NCBI RefSeq assembly: GCF_900753045.1
Contig: NZ_CAADXO010000001.1
Coordinates: forward strand, 1-29,076
DNA: 29,076 nucleotides
Source: an uncultured Phascolarctobacterium sp.
GTDB taxonomy: Bacteria; Bacillota; Negativicutes; Acidaminococcales; Acidaminococcaceae
Direction of reading: 5' to 3'
Of this stretch, positions 16,609 through 23,901 are shown piece after piece. Both the position numbers and the translations under genes were made by a program. The notes under the pieces were generated by a model that worked only from the letters and a program-made list of their open reading frames with translations, did no database searches and had not been told where the DNA came from. The stretch's first letter is position 1; the number at the start of each line of letters is the position of its first letter.

Positions 16609-16640
16609 CAAAAAGCGGCTGACATAAGCTATCAGCCGCT
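16606..16640 (-). terminator. Intrinsic terminator between lpxI and lpxB
   Basis: A 9-bp perfect inverted repeat, AGCGGCTGA (16614-16622) and TCAGCCGCT (16632-16640), has a 9-nt loop. On the minus strand it is followed by TTTT and GTGTT. The stem is strong and GC-rich, the T-run short. It would partially end transcripts from the lpxA-lpxI side. Confidence 0.65.
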
Positions 16641-16665
16641 AAGAAATACGAAATTTTTCCGATAT

Positions 16666-17472
16666 TTATTTTACAAGAATGGTAATATTATGCTCATCCG
16701 CCAGCGCAATCACCTTTTCGCGCTCCGGAATGATCGTATTACCTGCTTCAATAACAGCTCCTGTAGCACCGGCGTGAATCATTGATTCAATCGTCGTCGT
16801 ACCGAAACCGGGAATATCAAAGCGTTGGTCCTGCTTCGGCTTGGCAGCCTTGGCTACGATAACGCCTCCCTTGCCTAAAAAACCGCCGCGCAGAATGCAG
16901 GCATCAGTGCCTTCAATCGCTTCTACCGCCATAACGGCGCGATTTTTTACAACAACGGTCTGACCGATATCCAGTCCGCCGATAGCTTTGGCCATTTCAA
17001 AGCCGAATTCCATATCCGCAAGCTCTGCCTCCGTAGGCTTACGCTTGGTCAGAACACCGGGCGGCGGCAGCAACGGTTTAATCAGCAATGTCTGATCCAT
17101 AACCTCAATGCCTTCGTCCTCCAGCTCCTTGACAATCGCATTCATGATAGTATCATCCTTGCGGTCCGGAATCGTGGCCAAGATTTTTATCGCCCGCAGA
17201 TCGGGAACAATCCTGCCTGCTTTGTACAAAACTTCTTTTGTTACCTTGCCGATCATTGTGACCTTGGTAACCTTATTTTTTTTCAGCGTAGAAATAATCT
17301 TGCCGATTTTGCCGATGTTGATATCGTAATAAACATCAACACTGCCGGGCAGCTCCTCGTCAATACCGGGAACAACACCTACAGCGACAACATGGTAACC
17401 CAGCTCTTTCGCTGAGCGTGCTACCTCTACCGGCAGATGTCCGACACCTGAAAGTACGCCCAGCACCTCCAT
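16666..17472 (-). CDS. lpxI: UDP-2,3-diacylglucosamine pyrophosphatase LpxI
   Basis: A 268-aa protein of the LpxI (DUF1009) family, which hydrolyses UDP-2,3-diacylglucosamine to lipid X, replacing LpxH found in gamma- and beta-proteobacteria. The N-terminal GVLSGVGHLPVEVARSAKELG is the LpxI signature, followed by a KVTMIGKVTKE segment. The C-terminal domain has FDIPGFGTTTIESM and GATGAVIEAGNTI. Length matches the Caulobacter enzyme class (about 270-280). The start follows the lpxA stop by 4 nt. Its place between lpxA and lpxB fits its step in the pathway. Confidence 0.93.
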   Translation of the reverse strand: MEVLGVLSGVGHLPVEVARSAKELGYHVVAVGVVPGIDEELPGSVDVYYDINIGKIGKIISTLKKNKVTKVTMIGKVTKEVLYKAGRIVPDLRAIKILATIPDRKDDTIMNAIVKELEDEGIEVMDQTLLIKPLLPPPGVLTKRKPTEAELADMEFGFEMAKAIGGLDIGQTVVVKNRAVMAVEAIEGTDACILRGGFLGKGGVIVAKAAKPKQDQRFDIPGFGTTTIESMIHAGATGAVIEAGNTIIPEREKVIALADEHNITILVK

Positions 17473-17476
17473 AGCC

Positions 17477-18283
17477 TTAGCCTCTGCGTGTACGGATGAT
17501 GCCGCGTTCTACATTACGCAGGAAACGCATCAGATGTTCCATAGGCTCAGAGCTTGTCAGCTCCTGCTCCATAGTGCTGATTGCTTCCTGCAGCGGCAGA
17601 CCGCTGCGATAAAGAATGCGGAAAGCCTTTTTCAGCTCGCTGCGTTCTTCAACCGGCATACCTGCACGAGAAAGACCTACGCTGTTCAGACCGGAAACAA
17701 AAGCGGGGTCACCGGCACAGATCATGAACGGAGGAACATCCTGGGTTACACGTGCCATACCGCCGATCATTGCGTTACGGCCAATCTTGCAGAACTGATG
17801 TACTGCAGACAAGCCGCCGATAACGGCACGGTCCTCGACAATAACGTGACCTGCAAGTGTTGCAACGTTAGACATAATAACATTGTTGCCCACGATGCAG
17901 TTATGTGCTACGTGAGTATAGGCCATCATCAGGATGTTGTTGCCGATACGGGTTTCGTTGCCTTCACCGCATGCACGGTGAACAGTGCAGCATTCACGGA
18001 AGCTGCCGCCGTCACCGATAATGGTGTAGCTTTTTTCACCTACAAATTTTAAATCCTGCGGTACTGCGCCAATAGAGCAGCCCGGGAAAAAGTGGCAATT
18101 CTTGCCGATTTTAGTATATGGATGGATAGTCACATGCGCACCGATCACGCAACCGTCGCCAATCTCCGTATCTTCGTCGATAACAGCATAAGGACCTACG
18201 CTTACGTCCTTGCCGATTTTAGCAGACGGATGAATGATTGCAGTTTCATGGATACCACCAGTTGGCATAATAACCGAACTCAT
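17477..18283 (-). CDS. lpxA: UDP-N-acetylglucosamine acyltransferase LpxA
   Basis: A 268-aa left-handed beta-helix acyltransferase catalysing the first lipid A step, 3-O-acylation of UDP-GlcNAc from acyl-ACP. Hexapeptide repeats run from about residue 12 to 185, followed by a helical C-terminal domain (MPVEERSELKKAFRILYRSG). The catalytic His lies in AYTHVAHNC, His127 being the counterpart of E. coli His125. The start chosen is ATG 18283, 8 nt behind GGGGAG. A GTG 9 nt upstream overlaps that site and is rejected. The usual E. coli length is 262. Confidence 0.95.
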   Translation of the reverse strand: MSSVIMPTGGIHETAIIHPSAKIGKDVSVGPYAVIDEDTEIGDGCVIGAHVTIHPYTKIGKNCHFFPGCSIGAVPQDLKFVGEKSYTIIGDGGSFRECCTVHRACGEGNETRIGNNILMMAYTHVAHNCIVGNNVIMSNVATLAGHVIVEDRAVIGGLSAVHQFCKIGRNAMIGGMARVTQDVPPFMICAGDPAFVSGLNSVGLSRAGMPVEERSELKKAFRILYRSGLPLQEAISTMEQELTSSEPMEHLMRFLRNVERGIIRTRRG

Positions 18284-18336
18284 TATTTTCACTCCCCAAA
18301 TAAGATATTAATCAAGCAATTAAATATAAATATAAT

Positions 18337-18366
18337 ACTATAATCACAGGTATCCACGATTTTTAA
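18337..18366 (-). promoter_or_regulatory. Possible promoter upstream of lpxA
   Basis: The fabZ-lpxA gap (18284-18459) is AT-rich. On the minus strand TTAAAA (18361-18366), an 18-nt spacer and TATAGT (18337-18342) form a moderate match to a SigA promoter, about 54 nt before lpxA. Several other AT-rich -10-like hexamers lie nearby, so the exact boxes are uncertain. Confidence 0.35.
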
Positions 18367-18459
18367 CACTACAAAAATCACAGTTAAATGAAATTAGCAT
18401 TAATTTTAGCTGTATTACTCGCTTATTCTACCAATTACAGCTTTTTTGTATTTTGCTGA

Positions 18460-18906
18460 TTAATTTTCTTTCGGGTCCATAATAGCAAAGGTGCAGTCAC
18501 ATTCGCAGGCAACCTTGCCGTCAACCTTACCTTCGCAATGAATGATACCCATGCTGCCGCGCATAATTTTAGTTACCTCAGCGGTGGTTACAACCTGGTC
18601 GCCGGGCACAACCTGCTTGCGGAAGCGTACATTGTCTATTTTAGCGAAAACAGCAATCTTGCCGCGGTTTTCTTCCGGATACAGCATAGCAACGCCGCCA
18701 ACCTGAGCCATAGCCTCAATCAGCAAAACGCCGGGCATAATCGGTTCATTAGGGAAATGACCTAAGAACTGCATTTCATTAGCGGTAATATTTTTAATAC
18801 CTACTGCACGCTTCATAGGTTCAACTTCCAGAATGCGGTCAACCAAAAGCATCGGATAACGATGCGGCAGGATCTTTTTAATTTCGTTAATATCTAATAC
18901 TGTCAT
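18460..18906 (-). CDS. fabZ: 3-hydroxyacyl-ACP dehydratase FabZ
   Basis: A 148-aa hot-dog-fold dehydratase of type II fatty-acid synthesis. LPHRYPMLLVDRI is at residues 13-25. The catalytic His50 lies in FLGHFPNEPIMPGVL, and Glu64 in LLIEAMAQ. FabZ drains (R)-3-hydroxyacyl-ACP towards fatty acids, while LpxA and LpxD use it for lipid A. Placing fabZ between lpxC and lpxA is common in LPS loci and balances both pathways. The start is 3 nt after the lpxC stop, with GGGGGAG upstream. Confidence 0.96.
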   Translation of the reverse strand: MTVLDINEIKKILPHRYPMLLVDRILEVEPMKRAVGIKNITANEMQFLGHFPNEPIMPGVLLIEAMAQVGGVAMLYPEENRGKIAVFAKIDNVRFRKQVVPGDQVVTTAEVTKIMRGSMGIIHCEGKVDGKVACECDCTFAIMDPKEN

Positions 18907-18909
18907 TTA

Positions 18910-19758
18910 TTACTCCCCCTTTGTTCTGTAAGCCTGAATTTGCTTAGCGATTTGCGAGTTAAAAGCATGTCCTGTTTTTACGGCAATAACATGCGCTTTA
19001 ATCGGTCCCAGCAGATACAAATCGCCGATAGCATCAAGTATCTTGTGTCTGATCAGCTCATCGTCAAAACGCGGCACCGAAAGAATTTTTTCATCATCAA
19101 AAACAACTACATTCTCTAAAGAACCGCCAAGGCCCAGTCCCATCTTACGCAGCATTTCCAGCTCGGAAGTAAAAGCCACTGTTCTGGCAGCCATAATATC
19201 CTTTTTAAAGCTCTCCTTATCGAGCAGGATATCGAAATACTGGGTTCCCAGCATCGGATGACTGTTGATGGATGTAAAAGAAATTCTGTAGCCGTCATAA
19301 GGTAAAATAACGATATAACGGTCATTGTCATAAACGGAAAATGCTTTATCAACGGCATATATATGACGTTCTGCCTCCTGCTGCACCGGTTCTGCTTTTT
19401 CAATCAGCTCGCAGAAAACCTTGGCACTGCCGTCGGTTACCGGCGGTTCCGGGGAAGACATTTCAATACGGATATTGTCAATCGCCATCATAGACAGCGC
19501 ACCCATAAGATGCTCAACTGTAAAAACCTCAGCACCGTTTGCACTAAGTGTTGTTGCCTTTACCGTGGAGCTTACATTTTCCGGCAAAGCCTTTATTTCC
19601 GGTCTGCCCAGTAAATCGGTACGGACGAAGACAATACCTGTGTCAGCCTCTGCAGGCTTCAGTGTCATCAGAACATCCTTGCCGGAATGCAGACCAATGC
19701 CGGAATAGGATACCTCTTTAGCAATTGTATGCTGGTATTCCTTTTTTTGCTCGGTCAT
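18910..19758 (-). CDS. lpxC: UDP-3-O-acyl-N-acetylglucosamine deacetylase LpxC
   Basis: A 282-aa zinc deacetylase, the committed step of lipid A synthesis. Zn ligands are His83 (VEHLMGAL), His238 and Asp242 (IRHKILDAIGD). Glu82 and His264 (KTGHAFN) are the catalytic base and acid. The common AARTFGF motif is here AARTVAF. The family usually has about 300 residues; this one is shorter at the C-terminus but keeps all catalytic residues. It begins behind GGAGGAG at 19758 and leads directly into fabZ. Confidence 0.96.
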   Translation of the reverse strand: MTEQKKEYQHTIAKEVSYSGIGLHSGKDVLMTLKPAEADTGIVFVRTDLLGRPEIKALPENVSSTVKATTLSANGAEVFTVEHLMGALSMMAIDNIRIEMSSPEPPVTDGSAKVFCELIEKAEPVQQEAERHIYAVDKAFSVYDNDRYIVILPYDGYRISFTSINSHPMLGTQYFDILLDKESFKKDIMAARTVAFTSELEMLRKMGLGLGGSLENVVVFDDEKILSVPRFDDELIRHKILDAIGDLYLLGPIKAHVIAVKTGHAFNSQIAKQIQAYRTKGE

Positions 19759-19779
19759 TTTGCTCCTCCTTTATCAAAT

Positions 19780-20670
19780 TTATTTTTTTCTGCCAAAACG
19801 CTGGCGCCCATCTTTCCAACGGTCATGCACCCAGAACCACATTTCCGGATGCGCAATAATCTCATGCTCCAGTATTGTTACCAGCTCACGGGTTACCGCA
19901 TAAAAATCCTGCTCCTTGTTTTTTGTTTTCGGGGTGTACAAAGGAGGATAGATTTTAGCCGTACAGGTGCCATCTGTATTATTGTGCAGAAAGATTGGTA
20001 AAATCGGTGAACCGTAAATACGCGAAAGCGCCGCCGGTCCCATAGGGATAACAGAATCCTTACCGAACAGGTCAATACGCACGCCATCGTCGTTCGTATC
20101 CTGGTCATAAAGGATACCCAGAAGATTTTTTTCGCGCAGCATACGGCTGATAGCCAGCAGACCATGCTCGCCACGATTATAGGTAACCTTCTGTCCCACC
20201 ATCTGGCGGAATTCATTGATAAGCTTATCCATATAACCGTTGTTCTGCTTACGGGTAATAGAAAGCATCGGGTAGCCGTGCAGCGCTACGGTAGCGCCCA
20301 AAAGCTCCCAGTTGCCGTAGTGGCCTGTGGCCATGATGACGCCCTTGCCCTGAGCATAAGCAGCCTCCAGATATTCCAGGCCCTCTACCTTTACCTTCTT
20401 GTCAATATTATCCTTATTCAGCAGCGGGAAGCGCATAACCTCAACGACCATGCGGCCGAAGCGGTGCAGACTGTCTGCAGCGATTTCCGCAGCTCTTGCT
20501 TCGTCAACCCCCAGGCATTCGCGGATATTGGCCTCTGCCATCTGCATACGCCAGCGCGGTACAACCGCCACTGCTACGCTGCCCAGGAATTTTGCCACCA
20601 GCTTGCGCAGCCACATGGGGGAAACACACATAAATTTACTAAAAAGCTTGACTATATAATAACCTAACAA
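19780..20670 (-). CDS. LpxL-type lipid A acyltransferase (paralog 2)
   Basis: A 296-aa LpxL/LpxM-family acyltransferase. It has an N-terminal hydrophobic anchor, the catalytic H-x4-E in ATGHYGNWELLGA at about residues 115-127, LYDQDTNDDGVRIDLFG, and C-terminal MWFWVHDRWK. It starts at TTG 20670, behind GGGTGGTGA. It lies between lpxD and lpxC, far from paralog 1 at 7110-8012, with which it shares domain layout but differs clearly in sequence. The pair probably adds two different secondary chains, giving a hexa- or penta-acyl lipid A; the assignment to a position is inference. Confidence 0.87.
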   Translation of the reverse strand: MLGYYIVKLFSKFMCVSPMWLRKLVAKFLGSVAVAVVPRWRMQMAEANIRECLGVDEARAAEIAADSLHRFGRMVVEVMRFPLLNKDNIDKKVKVEGLEYLEAAYAQGKGVIMATGHYGNWELLGATVALHGYPMLSITRKQNNGYMDKLINEFRQMVGQKVTYNRGEHGLLAISRMLREKNLLGILYDQDTNDDGVRIDLFGKDSVIPMGPAALSRIYGSPILPIFLHNNTDGTCTAKIYPPLYTPKTKNKEQDFYAVTRELVTILEHEIIAHPEMWFWVHDRWKDGRQRFGRKK

Positions 20671-20685
20671 GCTTTCACCACCCTA

Positions 20686-21708
20686 TTATTTTTTCAGCTC
20701 TGCCAATTCCTTTTCCAGAGCTTTGACGCGCTTGAGCATATCGCCCATCTTGCGTATATTTGCTTCCTGACGCAGCCATTCCTTCATCGGCATAGCAGGG
20801 AAGCCACCCATAACGGAATTGTCGGGAACATTATTGGTAATACCGGTTCTGCCGCCAAATACACAGTTGTTGCCTATAGTAATATGACCGACAGTACCAA
20901 CCTGACCGGCAAAGGTAACATTGTTGCCTACGGTTACGCTGCCGGAAATACCTACATGAGCAACAACCAGGCAGTTTTCACCTAAGACATCGTTATGGCC
21001 GAGATGCACCAGGTTATCAATCTTGGTGCCCTTGCCAACGATAGTGCTGTCAACGGTAGCACGGTCGATACAGGTGTTGTTGCCAATCTCAACATCATCC
21101 TGCAGCACTACATTACCGGTCTGCAGCACCTTGCTGTGCTTGCCGTTTTGGGTAATATAGCCGAAGCCGTCGCCGCCGATTACAGAACCGGACTGCAGAA
21201 TAACTCTGTCGCCCAGTACACAGTCCTCACGGATAGTGGTATTAGGATAAAGGGTACAATCCTTGCCCATTTTTACACGTTTGCCGACATAAGCATGCGG
21301 ATAGATTACGCAGCCGTCGCCGATTTCGGCATCATCCTCAATAACAGCAAAGGGCTGAATAGCTACATTGCTGCCGATTTTCGCCTTCTTGGATACATAA
21401 GCATAGGGGCTGATAACACGCTCAACCTCTTCCTGCGGGCGGAACAGCTCCAGCAGCGCAGCAAAAGCCGCACGCGGGTTAGCAACTCTGATAACCGGAC
21501 GACCGTCCAGCTCCGGGTCTTCGGGACTCAGAACCATTACGCCGGCCTTGCTGAGATGACAGTGCTCTACATGCGGCGGCACTGCAAAGGAAATATCCTT
21601 AGGACCTGCCTCAACCAGTCCGTTAACGCCGGTAATGCGCAATTCGGGGTTATCATGCTCTACCGTGCCTTTTAAAAATTCTGCTAATTCTTGTACACTC
21701 TTCTCCAT
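20686..21708 (-). CDS. lpxD: UDP-3-O-acylglucosamine N-acyltransferase LpxD
   Basis: A 340-aa enzyme adding the 2-N-linked hydroxyacyl chain to UDP-3-O-acylglucosamine. The N-terminal uridine-binding domain spans about residues 1-100. A left-handed beta-helix of hexapeptide repeats spans 101-305. The catalytic His is His238 in VHLGHND (E. coli His239). There is a C-terminal coiled helix (MLKRVKALEKELAELKK). The start ATG 21708 is 6 nt behind GGAGG; a nearer ATG at 21713 is out of frame and too close to the site. It follows an intrinsic terminator and possible attenuator. Confidence 0.96.
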   Translation of the reverse strand: MEKSVQELAEFLKGTVEHDNPELRITGVNGLVEAGPKDISFAVPPHVEHCHLSKAGVMVLSPEDPELDGRPVIRVANPRAAFAALLELFRPQEEVERVISPYAYVSKKAKIGSNVAIQPFAVIEDDAEIGDGCVIYPHAYVGKRVKMGKDCTLYPNTTIREDCVLGDRVILQSGSVIGGDGFGYITQNGKHSKVLQTGNVVLQDDVEIGNNTCIDRATVDSTIVGKGTKIDNLVHLGHNDVLGENCLVVAHVGISGSVTVGNNVTFAGQVGTVGHITIGNNCVFGGRTGITNNVPDNSVMGGFPAMPMKEWLRQEANIRKMGDMLKRVKALEKELAELKK

Positions 21709-21737
21709 TTCATACCTCCACCATAAAGCCGCTTACG

Positions 21738-21765
21738 CAAAAAGCGGACGGACTATCCGCCCGCT
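21738..21765 (-). terminator. Intrinsic terminator (possible attenuator) ahead of lpxD
   Basis: On the minus strand a 10-bp stem (AGCGGGCGGA with TCCGTCCGCT, one G-U pair; arms at 21756-21765 and 21743-21752) with a 3-nt loop runs into TTTTT. It lies in the 69-nt gap between the small OmpH-like gene and lpxD. A second, mutually exclusive hairpin is possible (CCGCTT with AAGCGG, 21729-21747), which would release the terminator arm. Confidence 0.8.
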
Positions 21766-21777
21766 TCAGGGTGCTGC

Positions 21778-22185
21778 TTATTTCATTTTTGCAATTACGT
21801 CACCGGTAACATCGGTACCGCCCTGAGGAACGGCACGCTTGTCTAAAATAGCGCCCAACTTTTTCTCGTCGGCAACTTGCTTCAGAGCAGTATCCAGACT
21901 TGCCTTCAGCTTATTTTGAGCCTCGCTTTGAATCAGCTTGGCTTTAGCGCCGTAATCTTCGGCAACCTTTTTGGCATCATCGCCGGTTTTACCTGCCATA
22001 TCCTTATCCATCTGGGTTTTCAGATCGGTCATTTTTTTAGTTACATCTTCCTGAGTGGTTTTTACGATAGGAGCTTCAGCTTCAATCTTGCTCATATCAA
22101 CAGTACCAAAATCGGAATTACGTCCGCTGCAGCCGAAAGTAAACATAGATGCTGCAATCATCAGACCGGCAATAATTTTTTTCAT
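21778..22185 (-). CDS. Small OmpH/Skp-like putative lipoprotein
   Basis: A 135-aa secreted protein. The start chosen is ATG 22185 (MKKIIAGLMIAASMFTFGC). The GTG 15 nt upstream forms its ribosome-binding site, GTGAGG. The signal peptide ends in a Cys at about residue 19, preceded by a somewhat atypical lipobox (TFGC). The mature part is a charged coiled coil rich in Lys/Asp/Ala/Gln. It closes with LGAILDKRAVPQGGTDVTGDVIAKMK, matching the C-terminal strand of the OmpH protein at 23266 (VVDKNTVVFGGVDITDEVAKSM). It is the third member of a tandem OmpH family. A chaperone or spacer role is inferred from the fold. Confidence 0.75.
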   Translation of the reverse strand: MKKIIAGLMIAASMFTFGCSGRNSDFGTVDMSKIEAEAPIVKTTQEDVTKKMTDLKTQMDKDMAGKTGDDAKKVAEDYGAKAKLIQSEAQNKLKASLDTALKQVADEKKLGAILDKRAVPQGGTDVTGDVIAKMK

Positions 22186-22239
22186 AATTTTTAACCTCAC
22201 TTAATTATAGCTCATATCAGGCCCGGGCACTTAACAATG

Positions 22240-23160
22240 TCATGCCTTTTTCAAGGCCTTGATTATAGCAGCGGTAATATCCTCTGCCTTCATATTAACT
22301 CTAAACTTATTGAAAACAATAGTATAGCCGCGCTCATGCGCCAGCTTCACAGCCTGGCTTTCGATATCCTGATTGATTTGCTTCTTCAGGCTATCGTTCT
22401 TTTCCTGCTGCTTATCAATTTCTCTGTCTATAATACTCAGTGCATTATTTAAAGCCTTCGGTGCCGCGTCAAGCATTTCCTTGTCGCGTTCCTCCGGTGA
22501 TTTAAGCTGCTGCATAGCCTGAGCATGCTGCTGCTGCGCCATATCGCGCATCCGCTGCTCGGCCTCTGCCTTGTACGGCAGTACCTTGGCATCAACCAGA
22601 CGGCGTTTTTCCGCCTGCAGCTCGGCAATCTGCGCACCGCGCTCCTTCTGCAGCTCCTGCAGCTGTTTTTCAACGGCCTGACGTTCATCAGGCTTCATTT
22701 TAACAGCCTCCAGGATAGCCCGCAGATTAAATAATTTAAGCTTATAGGCTTCTTCGATATTCTTTTTGCGTTCGGCCAGCTGAGCATCTGCTTCAGCCTC
22801 GGCCTGAGCTGCGAATTTCTGCAGCTTGGCATTTTCAATCTCCCTCTGTTCTACCATACGGGTATTGAAATCTGCCTCCATAAAGCTTTGCTGGCTGAGC
22901 TGCCGCAGACTGCGCAGCTTATTCAGGCTGCTTAGCTGCGCCTTAGCCAGCTCTTCCTGACCTTTACGCTTATTAAGCAGATCCTGCAAAATTTTTTCGC
23001 CCTGCTCCAGCTTAGCATACTGAGGATGAGCGCTTACCGCCTGCTCCCAGTTGATAACAGCAATTTTTTCCTGCGGTCCCCGGACATTGGTACTGCATGC
23101 CGAAATCAGCAGAGCAGCTGCAATAATAGCACTTATTTTTACCAGCTTGTTCTTCTTCAT
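22240..23160 (-). CDS. OmpH/Skp-like lipoprotein with long coiled coil
   Basis: A 306-aa secreted protein. The start chosen is ATG 23160, 5 nt after GGAGG. It gives a lipoprotein signal MKKNKLVKISAIIAAALLISAC, with the lipidated Cys at about residue 22. Most of the mature chain (about 55-240) is a Gln/Glu/Lys/Ala-rich coiled coil of hairpin type. It ends in an OmpH-like strand-turn segment (GYTIVFNKFRVNMKAEDITAAIIKAL). It is roughly twice the normal Skp length (161 in E. coli). Skp proteins chaperone unfolded OMPs to BamA; a lipid-anchored, double-length version is unusual and its job is inferred. Confidence 0.78.
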   Translation of the reverse strand: MKKNKLVKISAIIAAALLISACSTNVRGPQEKIAVINWEQAVSAHPQYAKLEQGEKILQDLLNKRKGQEELAKAQLSSLNKLRSLRQLSQQSFMEADFNTRMVEQREIENAKLQKFAAQAEAEADAQLAERKKNIEEAYKLKLFNLRAILEAVKMKPDERQAVEKQLQELQKERGAQIAELQAEKRRLVDAKVLPYKAEAEQRMRDMAQQQHAQAMQQLKSPEERDKEMLDAAPKALNNALSIIDREIDKQQEKNDSLKKQINQDIESQAVKLAHERGYTIVFNKFRVNMKAEDITAAIIKALKKA

Positions 23161-23265
23161 GCCTGCCTCCAATAACATTGCTGTACATCCGTAAATACCG
23201 CGATTAAATTGACATTACACAAGGCAAGCTGCCAACTTCAGAGCAGCAATGCGCTGAAGAAGCTG

Positions 23266-23751
23266 TTATTTGCCTGCCTGCATAGACTTGGCAACCTCGT
23301 CGGTAATATCTACACCGCCGAAAACAACAGTGTTCTTATCTACTACAACTGCCAAACCTTTTTTGTCGGCAATCTTTTTGATGCTGGCTTCGATTTTCTT
23401 CAGCACAGGGTCCATCAGCTCTTTTTGTTTGTTGGCCAGACGTTCCTGAGTCTGAGTATAATACTTTCTCTTTTCTGCCTCGTTCATGGTCTTGCTTTTC
23501 TCATTGAAATCCTTTTGGGCAGATTCGATTTCTTTGTTCATAGCTTCGTTAACTTTGCTCAGATCCGGGCTTTGTGCTACCAGCATCTGATAGTTAACTA
23601 CACCGATAGCGGATTCGCTGGAAGCGGCAAAAGCACTCTTGCCTACACCGCTCTGCGTTACGGAAAGCGCAAAGCAGCCCAGTACGAAAATCGCTGCTAC
23701 AAACAAGGAGATCAGCTTTACATTTTTAGGGTTACGCAATTTCTGCATCAT
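23266..23751 (-). CDS. OmpH/Skp family periplasmic chaperone
   Basis: A 161-aa protein matching the OmpH/Skp family in length and layout. An N-terminal signal or anchor (about residues 12-43, ending SAFAAS) is followed by a beta strand SAIGVVNYQMLVAQSPDL. A charged helical hairpin spans about 60-125. A closing beta segment GLAVVVDKNTVVFGGVDIT and short helix follow. Skp-type trimers hold unfolded outer-membrane proteins in the periplasm. It is the first of three OmpH-like genes and has its own strong promoter about 115 nt upstream of the start. An LGC in the signal resembles a lipobox, but hydrophobic sequence follows it, so lipidation is unlikely. Confidence 0.88.
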   Translation of the reverse strand: MMQKLRNPKNVKLISLFVAAIFVLGCFALSVTQSGVGKSAFAASSESAIGVVNYQMLVAQSPDLSKVNEAMNKEIESAQKDFNEKSKTMNEAEKRKYYTQTQERLANKQKELMDPVLKKIEASIKKIADKKGLAVVVDKNTVVFGGVDITDEVAKSMQAGK

Positions 23752-23866
23752 AATCTAAATCCCTACCTTCTTTTCCTCATACAAAAATTCAGAAGCTACA
23801 ACAGCAGAAAACAGCAGCAAGCTGCCGTCATCCGTTTTTGTACTGTCTGTTGCAATAATATATCTT

Positions 23867-23895
23867 ATTATATCAGCCTGCGCTAATTCTTTCAA
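23867..23895 (-). promoter_or_regulatory. SigA-type promoter upstream of the ompH genes
   Basis: On the minus strand TTGAAA (23890-23895), a 17-nt spacer and TATAAT (23867-23872) make a near-consensus promoter. It leaves a 5' untranslated leader of about 110 nt before the ompH start at 23751. The -35 lies within an AT-rich inverted repeat (23885-23900), directly after the stop codon of the preceding gene. Confidence 0.78.
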
Positions 23896-23900
23896 GAATT
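23885..23900 (-). repeat. Inverted repeat overlapping the ompH promoter -35
   Basis: AATTCTT (23885-23891), a 2-nt centre and AAGAATT (23894-23900) form a 16-nt near-perfect palindrome. It overlaps the -35 box. It could be an operator or a weak terminator of the upstream gene; low GC and the lack of a T-run make the terminator reading less likely. Confidence 0.5.
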
Positions 23901-23901
23901 G

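Noticed and set aside
18408..18447. Hairpin AGCTGTA...TACAGCT followed by a T-run on the plus strand in the fabZ-lpxA gap
   Set aside because: It would terminate plus-strand transcription, but no plus-strand gene precedes it. On the minus strand no T-run follows and the loop is 21 nt, so it is not a good terminator for fabZ.
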